Origin: Limisphaerales bacterium
Lineage (GTDB): Bacteria > Verrucomicrobiota > Verrucomicrobiia > Limisphaerales > AAA164-E04
Length of the DNA: 64,000 bases
NCBI GenBank assembly: GCA_024761205.1
Contig: JAMASS010000026.1
Location: forward strand, 1 to 64,000
Reading direction: 5' to 3'
This document shows positions 9,481 through 18,639 of this stretch, one piece after another. The translations under genes were made by a program, and so were the position numbers. The notes beneath the pieces were generated by a model. That model made no database searches and was not told where the DNA came from. It saw only the letters and a program-made list of their open reading frames with translations. Numbering within the stretch: the first letter of the stretch is position 1; every line of letters begins with the position of its first letter.

Positions 9481-10745
9481 TTTTGCGCCTTTGTCTCATT
9501 ACCGCCATTGCCTGTGTGGTTGGCAGTCTTGCTCACGGTGAATCGCACAATGAGGAAGAAACGAATCTATCGCTTTCTGCTGGTGAGTCCGTTTCTTCCT
9601 CTCTTCTCTCTCCTAAGTCGATCATCGAGCTTCGGCTTTTTGGTGAGTCGAGCTCCGATCACTCGTTGGTTCTTAGTGGTCTTCTGCTAACAGAGCCAGA
9701 GCGAACCGCAGTTCAAAAGTTCTCGCCTGCGGATTGGCAGCGTGTGTTTCCCGTCCGAGTCGTTTCGAGTGACGGGTCGGCGATCGAAATCTTGCCCGCT
9801 ATGTCGGGTAGTTATCGACTGCTGGATGGCGGAGTCGAGTTTGTTCCGCGATTCGGATTTGAGATTGGCGTTCGATATCAAGCGGAATTCGATTCGTCGG
9901 CAATGAGGTTGAGATTGAATCGCCGTGGGGCTCCCGCGCGTCCCACTTCTGGTGCTGAGCGTGACTTAGTGTGGGAGCATTGCATGAAGCGTTCACTGGT
10001 TAATCCCTCTACGGAGGTTGTCGCGGTGTATCCGTCGGCCACGGTGCTTCCAGAGAATCTCCTTAAGTTCTACCTGCATTTCTCGGCTCCCATGACCGTA
10101 GGCATGGCTTACCGCCACATCCATCTGGTCCGCGAGGGTGGCACTGAGGTTGTGGCCCCTTTTCTGCAGCTGGATGAGGAATTATGGGATCAGGCGGGGC
10201 AGCGGCTGACGGTGCTGATAGACCCGGGTAGAATTAAGAGTGGTTTGTTGCCACGCGAGGAAGTGGGGCCTGCCTTGGAGGAGGGCAAAGTCTATCGTCT
10301 GGTGATTGATGCTGAGTGGACGGATGCCATGGGGCTGCCCTTGCTGGCTCCGTTTGAGAAACGCTTCCGCGTCGTCATCCCCGATGACCGACAGCCCAAG
10401 ATGTCGGAGTGGAAATTATCCGTTCCCTCGGCGGGCACTCGGGAAACGCTGGTGGTTCGATTTCCAGAGCCACTGGATCACGCCTTGCTGCGCCGCTTGC
10501 TGTGGGTTTCTGACCGGGAAGATCGTGAGGTCGAAGGTAGGATCACGATTGGAGATGACGAAATGACTTGGATATTGGCTCCGGTTCGCCCTTGGGCGGC
10601 GGGCATCTATGCTTTGTGTTCGGAGAACACATTGGAAGATTTGGCTGGCAATAGTCTGGGACGGCGGTTCGAGGTTGATTCTTTTCAGAGTGTGTCTCGA
10701 CGAGTCGAACGGGATATGTTGCGAAAGGCGTTTCAGATTAGGTGA
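9477..10745 (+). CDS. Exported protein with bacterial Ig-like (SbsA-type) segments, unknown function
   Basis: GTG start overlaps the preceding stop. Signal peptide is clear (LRLCLITAIACVVGSLAHG). Residues about 185-300 and 310-400 resemble SbsA-type Ig-like modules, which typically carry a phrase such as LPENLLKFYLHFSAPM and later EPLDHALLRR and EDLAGNSLGRRFEVD. Such modules occur in cell-surface proteins of PVC bacteria. It probably acts together with its coupled partner at 8380, outside the cytoplasm. No enzyme motif seen. Confidence 0.7.
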   Translation: MILRLCLITAIACVVGSLAHGESHNEEETNLSLSAGESVSSSLLSPKSIIELRLFGESSSDHSLVLSGLLLTEPERTAVQKFSPADWQRVFPVRVVSSDGSAIEILPAMSGSYRLLDGGVEFVPRFGFEIGVRYQAEFDSSAMRLRLNRRGAPARPTSGAERDLVWEHCMKRSLVNPSTEVVAVYPSATVLPENLLKFYLHFSAPMTVGMAYRHIHLVREGGTEVVAPFLQLDEELWDQAGQRLTVLIDPGRIKSGLLPREEVGPALEEGKVYRLVIDAEWTDAMGLPLLAPFEKRFRVVIPDDRQPKMSEWKLSVPSAGTRETLVVRFPEPLDHALLRRLLWVSDREDREVEGRITIGDDEMTWILAPVRPWAAGIYALCSENTLEDLAGNSLGRRFEVDSFQSVSRRVERDMLRKAFQIR

Positions 10746-10818
10746 GTCCGTAGTCGTCGAAGAACTGTGCTTTAACGCAGCGTTCCTGAGGCGAGGTGAG
10801 CCGCCGCCGAGCCGCTGC

Positions 10819-10833
10819 AGCGAAGGAGGACGG
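10819..10833 (+). repeat. Core of a dispersed intergenic repeat (copy 1)
   Basis: AGCGAAGGAGGACGG lies in the 250-base gap before the sugar-transport operon. The same 15 bases recur at 19444-19458 and, inverted with one mismatch, at 23489-23503. Flanks are GC-rich and partly similar (GAGG, CGTCC). It looks like a degenerate dispersed intergenic element; the full boundaries cannot be set from three copies. Confidence 0.4.
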
Positions 10834-10998
10834 AATCCATCTGCGTTGCGCTGTTAGCTAAGTAACTCCGTGATTCACTGCGCATGATCTGAGCGAGGGC
10901 GGCTCTCGCCGGAGTCTCGCCCCACCTTTTTTGAAAAGGTAACCGCACAGTGGTTTATTGACAATTTGAGGATATTCTGCAATTTAGAACGGATTCCT

Positions 10999-12012
10999 AT
11001 GAAAAGTCGAAGTGTTTTTCTTTTTGTCCTATCCTTGGTCGGAGTGCTCTTGCTGATCGGCTGCGGTCAGCCCGATTCGGGCAACCCTAAGATCGCATTC
11101 GTCAGCAATAGCTTTGCTTCCTTTTGGACCATTGCCCAACGGGGAGTTGAGAAAGCGGGCGCGGATCTGGGAGTGGATGCGGAAGTCTATATGCCCGTGG
11201 GGGGAATCACCGATCAGAAACGGATTCTGGAAGATCTGGTGACTCAGGGGGTTGACGGCATCGCTGTGAGTCCCATTGCCCCGGATGACCAGATGGAATT
11301 TTTGAATCAGATAGCCGAACACACCAAATTAATCACTCAAGATTCCGATGCACCGGGTTCAAACCGAATGGTGTATATCGGAATGGATAATTACAAAGCG
11401 GGGCGGATGTGCGGGGAGTTGGTGAAGGAGGCCTTGCCTGATGGCGGATCGATAATGATCTTTGTCGGAAGGATAGAACAGGATAACGCACGTAGGCGTC
11501 GGCAGGGGGTCATTGATGAACTTCTCGGAAGGGAATATGATCCGGAGAATTTTGATCCGCCCGGCAAAGTCCTTTCCGGCGGAGGATTTGAGATCTTAGG
11601 GACGATGACTGACCAGTTTGATCGGGCCAAGGGGAAAGCTAACGTTGAAGATACTTTGTCGCGATATCCAGATATCAAGGGGATGGTGGGGCTCTTTGTC
11701 TACAACCCGCCTTTGGCCCTTGAGGCCTTGGAACAAGCGGGGAAACTCGGGCAAGTCAAAGTCATAGCGTTCGATGAGGCGGAGTCGACACTTCAAGGAA
11801 TCATCGATGGAACGGTCCATGGTACGGTAGTCCAGGATCCCTATATGTATGGCTACAAGTCGGTCGAGGTCCTGAAGCAGATTATTGACGGTGATCTCTC
11901 TTCGATACCCGAGAACAAATTTATCGACATCCCCGCGCGTTACATTCTCAGGGACAATGTTGAAGCGTTTTGGGCGGATCTCAAGGAGAAGATTGTGGAC
12001 GACGCTGAGTAG
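10999..12012 (+). CDS. Sugar ABC transporter, substrate-binding lipoprotein
   Basis: The start at 10999 is chosen because it begins a lipoprotein signal peptide ([13 protein letters not shown]) ending in the lipobox LLIGC; an in-frame ATG at 10966 adds an unlikely extension. The mature part is a periplasmic-binding protein of the ribose/xylose type ([19 protein letters not shown] near the N-terminus, [48 protein letters not shown]). It is anchored to a membrane and hands a sugar to the permease. It is the first gene of a three-gene operon with ATPase and permease; spacing to the next start is 17 bases. The ligand cannot be read from sequence. Confidence 0.88.
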   Translation: MKSRSVFLFVLSLVGVLLLIGCGQPDSGNPKIAFVSNSFASFWTIAQRGVEKAGADLGVDAEVYMPVGGITDQKRILEDLVTQGVDGIAVSPIAPDDQMEFLNQIAEHTKLITQDSDAPGSNRMVYIGMDNYKAGRMCGELVKEALPDGGSIMIFVGRIEQDNARRRRQGVIDELLGREYDPENFDPPGKVLSGGGFEILGTMTDQFDRAKGKANVEDTLSRYPDIKGMVGLFVYNPPLALEALEQAGKLGQVKVIAFDEAESTLQGIIDGTVHGTVVQDPYMYGYKSVEVLKQIIDGDLSSIPENKFIDIPARYILRDNVEAFWADLKEKIVDDAE

Positions 12013-12029
12013 TTTCGTGTCACGAGATA

Positions 12030-13547
12030 ATGTCGAGTGACGCGCATCAACCCTTGTTGGAAGTTGTCGGGGTTTCAAAACGATTTCCAGGTGTTCTGGC
12101 CTTAGATCAGGTCGGCATGCGCATGGGCAGGGGAGAGATTGTCGCCGTCATCGGAGAGAATGGCGCAGGCAAGAGCACCTTGATGAAGATCCTGGCCGGG
12201 GTACAACTTGCCGATTCGGGCGAAGTGCGGATTGAGGGCGTCCCCGTTGAAATCAACTCCGTGGGGAAGGCGCTTAATCAGGGGATCGCCTTAATCCATC
12301 AAGAGCTGAATCTTGCGGATAATCTAGACGTAGGCGCGAATATTTTCCTTGGGCGTGAGCCACGGCGAATGGGGTTGGTGATCGATAAGGCGCGGATCAC
12401 TCGTGAATCGGCTCAGCATTTGAAGCAAGTGGGCTTGGAGGTAGATCCCGATTTGATCGTCAGTGGTTTGGCCATTGGTCGACAGCAGATGGTCGAGATT
12501 GCGAAGGCGCTTTCGGTCAACGCACGGGTCTTGATCATGGATGAACCGACTTCCAGCCTTAGTCAGCGGGAGACGGAACAGCTGTTTGTGGTGATTAAGG
12601 ATCTCGCCGGGAAAGGCGTTAGCATCGTCTACATCTCTCATCGGCTCGGGGAGGTGGAGGAACTTGCAGATCGTGTCGTAGTGCTTCGGGATGGAAAGAA
12701 CGCTGGTGAGCTGAATCGTGACGAGATTAGCCATGATAGCATGGTCAAACTGATGGTTGGCCGTGAGGTATCGCAATTTTATCCGCACGAGCCACACGAG
12801 CCGGGGGAAGTCGTGTTGGAGATCAAGGAACTTCGGACTCTGGCGCATCCGAATCAGACCTTATCCTTCGCCATTCGGCGTGGTGAGATTGTTGGTGTGT
12901 TTGGCCTGGTGGGCGCAGGCCGAACGGAGATGCTGCAAACGCTCTTTGGTGTGACACCGGCGTTGGATGGTGTCTTGCGAATTGATGATACGGAGGTTCG
13001 TATCCAGAGTCCAAGGAATGCGATTCGGGCCGGCTTGACGTTGGTTCCAGAGGATCGGAAACAGCAGGGCTTGATTCTCGAAATGGCCGTCCGCGAAAAC
13101 ATGAGTCTCGCGACCCTGCGGCGGGATCAAAGAAAGGGCTTTCTTAATCATGCACGAGAGAGAGAGATTTCTTCCGAAATGGTGAAGCGTCTCAATGTAA
13201 AGACGCCCAGCGAAGATCAGATCGTGCGGTTGTTGTCGGGTGGGAATCAACAGAAAGTGGTCCTGGGCAAATGGCTCGCCAGAAATCCGAAGGTGCTGCT
13301 GTTGGATGAACCGACCCGAGGGATTGATGTGGGCGCAAAGGCGGAGATTTATTCCTTGATGGAACAACTCGCTAAAACCGGCGTGGCCATCCTTTTTGTT
13401 TCCAGTGAAATGGAGGAGATTCTTGGAATGTCGGATCGCACGCTGGTCATGCATGAGGGGCGAATCACGGGCGAACTGTCACGCTCGGACCTCAACGAAG
13501 AGAATGTCATGCGGTTGGCAACCGGACAAACCTGCGAGGCAGACTAG
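12030..13547 (+). CDS. Sugar ABC transporter, tandem ATP-binding protein
   Basis: A 505-residue protein with two fused ABC domains, as in RbsA/XylG/MglA. The first half has Walker [10 protein letters not shown] (about residues 43-51), Q-loop [10 protein letters not shown] and Walker [11 protein letters not shown]. The second has a degenerate Walker A region (GLVGAGRTE), signature [10 protein letters not shown] and Walker [17 protein letters not shown]. The asymmetric second P-loop is normal for this family. It energises import by the neighbouring permease, from which it is separated by 6 bases. Confidence 0.93.
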   Translation: MSSDAHQPLLEVVGVSKRFPGVLALDQVGMRMGRGEIVAVIGENGAGKSTLMKILAGVQLADSGEVRIEGVPVEINSVGKALNQGIALIHQELNLADNLDVGANIFLGREPRRMGLVIDKARITRESAQHLKQVGLEVDPDLIVSGLAIGRQQMVEIAKALSVNARVLIMDEPTSSLSQRETEQLFVVIKDLAGKGVSIVYISHRLGEVEELADRVVVLRDGKNAGELNRDEISHDSMVKLMVGREVSQFYPHEPHEPGEVVLEIKELRTLAHPNQTLSFAIRRGEIVGVFGLVGAGRTEMLQTLFGVTPALDGVLRIDDTEVRIQSPRNAIRAGLTLVPEDRKQQGLILEMAVRENMSLATLRRDQRKGFLNHAREREISSEMVKRLNVKTPSEDQIVRLLSGGNQQKVVLGKWLARNPKVLLLDEPTRGIDVGAKAEIYSLMEQLAKTGVAILFVSSEMEEILGMSDRTLVMHEGRITGELSRSDLNEENVMRLATGQTCEAD

Positions 13548-13553
13548 AAGGGC

Positions 13554-14540
13554 ATGGATCAGATGAAGAAGATTTTTGGCATTCTTGGTATCCTCGTCTT
13601 TGTCATTGTGGCGACGATTGTTCTCAGTGACGGGATTTTTCTGAGACCGTTTAATTTGGAGAACTTGCTTCGTCGTACAGCGCTGTTTGGGATCATCTCA
13701 ATCGGCGTAGCCTTCGTAATCATTACCGGCGGTATCGATCTCTCAATCGGCTCGGTGGTGTGTTTGGTGGGTTGCGGGCTTCCCTGGTTGTTGACAGTTC
13801 AGGGATGGCCTTTGCCCGTGGCTTTGGTGTCGGTCATTCCCTTGTCCCTGGCTATTGGGCTCACCCATGGATTGCTGATTACCAAACTGAAGCTGCAGCC
13901 CTTCGTGGTGACGCTCTGCGGGTTGCTCATGTACCGAGGCATTACTCGAGGTTTTACCGGAGATCAAACTCATGGGTTTGGCTCTGATTACAAGGGGATT
14001 CGAAAGATCGCGACTGAGGAAATCACTTTGCCGTTCATTGACGGCTTCGGGATCCCGGCGCCTTGTTTTTTTCTGATCGTGGTAGCCGTGGCGGCGGGAG
14101 TCTTTTTGAACCAGACCATTTACGGCCGCTATCTCTTGGCCTTGGGGCGAAATGAGGAAGCCGCTCGATACAGTGGGATTAATACGGACCGAATGATTAT
14201 TTTGGCCTATGTCATTTGTTCCCTGACCGCTGGGCTTGGGGGCGTGCTTTTTGTGATGGATGTGAACTCCGCCCAACCGGTCGATTTTGGGAATTTTTAC
14301 GAGCTCTATGCCATTGCCGCCGCCGTCTTGGGCGGCTGTAGCCTGCGGGGCGGGCAGGGGACGATTATTGGCGTGGTGATTGGTGCGGCCCTGATGCAAG
14401 CGCTGCAGAACATGATTACTCTGGTCGATGCGATTCCCACGCATATTGAGTATGCTGTCATTGGCGCGGTGATTTTGTTCGGGGTCATGGCGGACGAGAC
14501 GGTCAAGTGGATTGCGAGTCGTCGTCTGGCGTCGAAGTAG
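13554..14540 (+). CDS. Sugar ABC transporter, permease
   Basis: A 328-residue hydrophobic protein with about eight to ten membrane segments and family motifs of RbsC/XylH permeases (GVAFVIITGGIDLSIGSV, LQPFVVTLCGLLMYRG, RYSGINTDRM, AVLGGCSLRGGQGTIIG). It forms the transmembrane channel of the importer encoded by the two preceding genes. A perfect 15-bp hairpin follows 12 bases after its stop codon and probably ends the transcript. Confidence 0.92.
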   Translation: MDQMKKIFGILGILVFVIVATIVLSDGIFLRPFNLENLLRRTALFGIISIGVAFVIITGGIDLSIGSVVCLVGCGLPWLLTVQGWPLPVALVSVIPLSLAIGLTHGLLITKLKLQPFVVTLCGLLMYRGITRGFTGDQTHGFGSDYKGIRKIATEEITLPFIDGFGIPAPCFFLIVVAVAAGVFLNQTIYGRYLLALGRNEEAARYSGINTDRMIILAYVICSLTAGLGGVLFVMDVNSAQPVDFGNFYELYAIAAAVLGGCSLRGGQGTIIGVVIGAALMQALQNMITLVDAIPTHIEYAVIGAVILFGVMADETVKWIASRRLASK

Positions 14541-14552
14541 CGGTGACCCAAT

Positions 14553-14586
14553 GGGAGAAAGCGGTGATTCTTCACCGCTTTCTCCC
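14553..14586 (+). terminator. Hairpin at the end of the sugar-transport operon
   Basis: Perfect 15-bp stem (GGGAGAAAGCGGTGA with its complement) and a 4-base loop. There is no long T-run after it, only a T-rich stretch, so it could also act in the other direction or protect the 3' end. A related stem (AAAGCGGTT) closes the gene at 21956-23350. Confidence 0.7.
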
Positions 14587-14640
14587 TAGGTTGCTGTGTT
14601 GTTGTTTGATGGTCGTTCAGTGATCGGATGTTGATGCGAA

Positions 14641-15495
14641 ATGATGATTATCTATTTCAATGGCCGGCTTTGCCCTTTGACCGAGGCCCATGTCTCACCG
14701 TTGGATCGAGGATTCCTGTTTGGTGATGGAATCTACGAGATGGTTCGGTGTTATGGTGGGCGATGGTTCCGGCTAGCGGATCATGCGGCGCGCCTGGCGC
14801 GAGGCTTGGCCGAAATCGGCTTGGAGGGCTTTGACGCCGCTTGGTTGGAGGGTGTGGGAAACGATCTCTTGGCCGCGAACAGGGTGATGCAATCGGATGC
14901 CCTGCTGTATCTCCAAGTGACTCGCGGTGCCGATGTTGTGCGGTCGCACGTCTACCCCATGCCTCCCTTAAAGCCGACGGTGTTCGGGATGGTTCGGACG
15001 CTGGATGCGGGAGGGCCTGGACCGCCGGCATCGGTGGTGGTTCTTGAGGACCGTCGTTGGACGCGATGCCATGTGAAGAGCATCGCTCTGTTGGGACACG
15101 TTCTGGCCGCGAACGAGGCCCGGGCAAACGGGGCGGACGAGGCGGTTCTTCACCGAGACGGCATTGTCACGGAGGGATCGAGCACCAATGTGGCTGCCGT
15201 GATTGACGGCGAGGTTGTGACTCATCCAGAATCGCCGTTTATCCTCAGTGGAATCTCCAGGAAGGTGACGCTTGAAATCTGCCGGGAGTTGGGAATCAGA
15301 TTCAATGAGCGGCCGTTCAGTCTCGAGGAGCTCAAGCGTGCGCCAGAGGTGTTCCTGATGGGAACGACCCATGAGGTCTTGCCAGTTGCATCGATTGATG
15401 GCGTGGCGCTTGATCTGCCTGTGGACCGAGGAGTGACCGGGCAATTGATGCGGCGGTTTTCCGAGCTTACTCGCTCGGCGGACTGTCTTGAATGA
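14641..15495 (+). CDS. dat: Class IV aminotransferase, D-amino-acid transaminase type
   Basis: A 284-residue PLP enzyme of fold type IV. The N-terminal block YFNGRLCPLTEAHVSPLDRG then FGDGIYEMVR is diagnostic. The Schiff-base lysine is Lys146 in CHVKSIALLGHVLAANEA, which follows the D-alanine-aminotransferase pattern closely, and EGSSTNV and LSGISRKVTLE follow. It would interconvert D-alanine and D-glutamate for peptidoglycan; a branched-chain activity cannot be excluded. Its 3' end overlaps rex, which is convergent, by 29 bases. Confidence 0.85.
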   Translation: MMIIYFNGRLCPLTEAHVSPLDRGFLFGDGIYEMVRCYGGRWFRLADHAARLARGLAEIGLEGFDAAWLEGVGNDLLAANRVMQSDALLYLQVTRGADVVRSHVYPMPPLKPTVFGMVRTLDAGGPGPPASVVVLEDRRWTRCHVKSIALLGHVLAANEARANGADEAVLHRDGIVTEGSSTNVAAVIDGEVVTHPESPFILSGISRKVTLEICRELGIRFNERPFSLEELKRAPEVFLMGTTHEVLPVASIDGVALDLPVDRGVTGQLMRRFSELTRSADCLE

Positions 15496-16129
15496 AGTAG
15501 CTCAGGTTCTCGAGTTCGATGGCGAGGTTGACATTGTTGACTATGATCGAGTCCGGCACCTGGAGGACGATGGGTGCGAAATTTAGAATCCCTATCACGC
15601 CGTGCTGGATGAGGAGATTGCCGGTTTCCTGAGCGGCTTCGGCGGGTATGCAAAGAATCGCCATCTTGACCTGATGCTCCTTAATGAATGCGCCGATTTC
15701 GGTCATGGAAAGAATGCGTTGTTTGATTTTCTTATTCCGCTGTCGGTCGGGTTCGATATCAAAGGCGGCGATGATTTCAAAGCCCTCTTGTTCAAAACCG
15801 CGGTAGGACAGGAGGGCTAGTCCGAGGTTGCCCACTCCGACCATGATCACCGGCTGTAGTTTCTCGGTCCCGAGGACATTGCTGATCATTTGGGATAACT
15901 GTGAGACATCGTAGCCGAGTCCACGGGTGCCGAATTGCCCGAAGTAGGTCAGGTCTTTGCGGAGTTGGGTGGATTTGACGCCGGCGACGATGGCGATGGC
16001 TTCGCTGGAAACCGTTTGAATCCCATTGGCTCTGAGTCGGTTCAGGCAACGAAGGTACACGGAAAGCCGATATACCGCCTGTCGAGGTATTTCATGCTTG
16101 GTTTCTTTTTTTGCGTTGCCAAATGACAT
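15467..16129 (-). CDS. rex: Redox-sensing transcriptional repressor Rex
   Basis: Rex binds NADH/NAD and represses fermentation or respiration genes when NADH is low. The protein has a winged-helix N-terminus (IPRQAVYRLSVYLRCLNRL, VKSTQLRKDLTYFGQFGTRG) and a Rossmann domain with VGVGNLGLALLSY (GxGxxG), then FDIEPDR and the C-terminal domain-swap helix. I chose ATG 16129, giving 220 residues, the usual length; the longer frame to 16243 adds a Cys/His-rich extension with no counterpart. It faces dat convergently with a 29-base overlap. Its targets are not evident in this window. Confidence 0.9.
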   Translation of the reverse strand: MSFGNAKKETKHEIPRQAVYRLSVYLRCLNRLRANGIQTVSSEAIAIVAGVKSTQLRKDLTYFGQFGTRGLGYDVSQLSQMISNVLGTEKLQPVIMVGVGNLGLALLSYRGFEQEGFEIIAAFDIEPDRQRNKKIKQRILSMTEIGAFIKEHQVKMAILCIPAEAAQETGNLLIQHGVIGILNFAPIVLQVPDSIIVNNVNLAIELENLSYFIQDSPPSE

Positions 16130-16380
16130 GCCAAAACCTCGGGTCGTCGCTATAGATGTGGTGGTCGAGTCTGCCGAGAAGAAGCGACCACCGGGGAATA
16201 AATGGCAATGGCGGCACTCTCGAAAGCAGGTAACCATCCCCAAGTTCGGTGGATACTGTCAAGCGATAAACCTTTTTGTATTAGAATTAGGCTGACAAAT
16301 CTCTGGGATTCAAGAAACATCCGCCCTTACAGCGTCGCTTGCGCGGAGCACCGGTTCGATTACCAATATCTTTTGTGAAA

Positions 16381-16947
16381 ATGTCTACATTTGAAGGCCT
16401 AGTGGAGGAGAGCACAGGTGACTGTATACAGGCTGCAGTTGGTATCCTCGATCAGGGCATCGGCCTTTTGGAAGGCATTTCTGACGAGGTATATTGCCGG
16501 AAACTTGCCGTTGCGTCTGATGCGTCCATAGGGGGACATTACCGGCACTGTTTGGACCATTTCGATTGTCTGCTTGAGGGAATTCAGTCTGGAACCTTGG
16601 ACTACGATAAGCGGCGGCGCGAGGGGCGGGTTGAAACAGTTCGGGCAGCCGCGCTGAAAATGACCGAGGACATCCGAGAATCGTTGCTGCGAATCCATAG
16701 CTCGGCTTTGCAACGCTCGATTGCCGTAAGTTGCAAGGTGCATTACGCAGTGGATCGCAGCCAGCAGGTGGGGTCGACGGTGGTCCGAGAACTCATGTAT
16801 GCCGTGGCCCACGCTGTGCACCACTTTGCACTCATTGCTGTCATGGCCAAGGTCATGGATTTTCAGCTGCCTCGGGAGTTTGGTGTGGCGCCTTCGACGT
16901 TGCAGCATCGGTCGCAGATGGCCGCTTCGGCTGGCGTCATGGCATAA
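16381..16947 (+). CDS. DinB-like (YfiT/DinB fold) protein
   Basis: A 188-residue soluble helical protein. ATG 16381 is preferred over 16339, which adds 14 residues of no family character. Three regions carry the expected metal-site histidines: GGHYRHCLDHFD (about 50-61) and AVAHAVHHFALI (about 148-159). DinB-fold proteins include thiol-dependent enzymes and DNA-damage-induced proteins of unknown reaction. It stands 18 bases before the DedA/ATP-grasp gene and may share its transcript. Confidence 0.65.
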   Translation: MSTFEGLVEESTGDCIQAAVGILDQGIGLLEGISDEVYCRKLAVASDASIGGHYRHCLDHFDCLLEGIQSGTLDYDKRRREGRVETVRAAALKMTEDIRESLLRIHSSALQRSIAVSCKVHYAVDRSQQVGSTVVRELMYAVAHAVHHFALIAVMAKVMDFQLPREFGVAPSTLQHRSQMAASAGVMA

Positions 16948-16965
16948 AGCCGTAGGTCGCTCGTC

Positions 16966-18630
16966 GTGATGCCTGAGGAGATTACCGCTTGGTTCCCTTC
17001 GGATTTTCTTCAATGGCCGGCTTTTTACCAGGCTGGCCTCATTGCGCTCCTAACCTTCGTCTCTGAAGATCTCGCCTGCATTAGCGCGGCGCTGCTCATC
17101 GGTATTGGTTCCTTGCCTTGGTGGGTTGGATGGTCGGGGGCCTTTTTGGGCATTTGGGCTGGGGACGCATCGCTTTATGGGTTTGCGCGAATCGTTGGGG
17201 ATCGCATTCGTCAGTGGAAAGTGGCCCAACGATGGCTTGATTCCCCGAAGGTTCGGGAATCAGAGGCTTGGTTCGAAAAGCGTGGTCTGGTGATCCTCTG
17301 GATTTGCCGGTTGATTCCAGGCACGCGGTTGCCCACGTATCTGGCGGCTGGTTTTGTGCACTTGCCTTTTCTCTCGTTTTTGGTGATCACTGGGATCGCT
17401 GCCCTTCTCTGGACAGTCGTGATATTCTTGGCCGTCTCGATGGTTGGTCTTGCCATTAGCGACTGGCTGAAACGATTCGAACACGGTGTTTTGGGATTTT
17501 TGGTGGTTGCCTCGCTGTTGTTTGTGGGAATTCAGTGGTTGCAGCGAATGGACTGCTGGCGTTTGTTGACTGCAAATCGGGCGGCGCTGGATCGATGGAC
17601 TCGCTGGGAATTCTGGCCGCCTTGGTTGTTCTATTGCCCTGTCGCACTGGATTGTCTTTGGCTGGGTATCAAGTACCGTGGCTTCTCGCTGCCTACTGTG
17701 GCCAATCCCGGCATTGAAACCGGCGGTATGATCGGTGAGTCCAAGTTCGATTTGTTGAAAGATCTCCAACGCGTTGCCCCGGAGTATACTGCAGAGGCCT
17801 TTCCGATTGCGGGACGATCTCACCAGGAACGAGTGACGGCATTCGAGCATCTCATGAAGGAACATTCTTTGACGTATCCGGTGATTATTAAGCCGGATAT
17901 CGGCCAGCGGGGCAGCGGGGTCCGTAAGGTGGGCGATATTGCTGATGCCCAGGATTGCCTTCAACCGGATGGTTTTGTTCAGATTGTCCAACGCTATGCG
18001 TTCGGACCTCACGAAGCAGGGGTTTTTTACTGCCGATATCCGAATGAAGCCAAAGGGAGCGTTTTTGCGATCACGCATAAGATCTTTCCGAAATTGGTGG
18101 GTGATGGTCGGCAAACCTTGAGGGAACTCATTGGCCGCGATGAGCGTGCCCGGATCATGGCCTCGGTCTACTGCCGCCGATTTGAGAATCAGCTGGATCG
18201 GGTGCTGTTATCGGGTGAAACATTTCGGCTGGTCGAGGCGGGAAATCATGCCCAGGGATGTATTTTCAAGGATGGGATGTTTCTGCATTCTCCGTGTTTG
18301 GAGGCACGAATTGATGAGATATCTCAACGATTGGATGGGTTTTTTGTCGGGCGGTATGATATCCGTTACGAGAGTGAATCTCTTTTGAGATCAGGTGAAG
18401 GTTTTCAAATCGTCGAGCTCAATGGTGCGGCCTCGGAAGCGACGAGTATCTACGATCCTGACAATTCGTTGCGAAGCGCCTACCAAACGTTGCATCGTCA
18501 GTGGGACATGGTTTTTGCGATTGGCGCGGCGAATCGAAGGAGAGGGGTGCGGCCGCTGTCTCTCTGGCGCTTGTTCGGGATCTGGAGGCGATACCAAGCG
18601 CAGGCCAAAGAGCATTTGCTGGCGGATTGA
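16966..18630 (+). CDS. DedA-family membrane domain fused to an ATP-grasp domain
   Basis: A 554-residue fusion. Residues about 20-210 form a DedA/VTT membrane domain: several hydrophobic helices, GDASLYGFARIVGD, and the signature CRLIPGTRLPTYLAAGF. DedA proteins flip undecaprenyl phosphate or phospholipids. Residues about 245-500 look like an ATP-grasp ligase: YPVIIKPDIGQRGSGVRKV (nucleotide-binding loop), KLVGDGRQTLREL, CIFKDGMF, and the metal-binding end GFQIVELNGAASEAT. The substrate of the ligase half is unknown. The GTG start at 16966 is immediately followed by an ATG. The gene lies between a DinB-like and an NRDE gene, both within 20 bases. Confidence 0.75.
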   Translation: MMPEEITAWFPSDFLQWPAFYQAGLIALLTFVSEDLACISAALLIGIGSLPWWVGWSGAFLGIWAGDASLYGFARIVGDRIRQWKVAQRWLDSPKVRESEAWFEKRGLVILWICRLIPGTRLPTYLAAGFVHLPFLSFLVITGIAALLWTVVIFLAVSMVGLAISDWLKRFEHGVLGFLVVASLLFVGIQWLQRMDCWRLLTANRAALDRWTRWEFWPPWLFYCPVALDCLWLGIKYRGFSLPTVANPGIETGGMIGESKFDLLKDLQRVAPEYTAEAFPIAGRSHQERVTAFEHLMKEHSLTYPVIIKPDIGQRGSGVRKVGDIADAQDCLQPDGFVQIVQRYAFGPHEAGVFYCRYPNEAKGSVFAITHKIFPKLVGDGRQTLRELIGRDERARIMASVYCRRFENQLDRVLLSGETFRLVEAGNHAQGCIFKDGMFLHSPCLEARIDEISQRLDGFFVGRYDIRYESESLLRSGEGFQIVELNGAASEATSIYDPDNSLRSAYQTLHRQWDMVFAIGAANRRRGVRPLSLWRLFGIWRRYQAQAKEHLLAD

Positions 18631-18639
18631 TTCGAAACA

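Noticed and set aside
16129-16380. Rex operator near the rex promoter
   Set aside because: The consensus TTGTGAAA-n4-TTTCACAA is not present; only a half-site TTGTGAAAA occurs at about 16373, which is too common.
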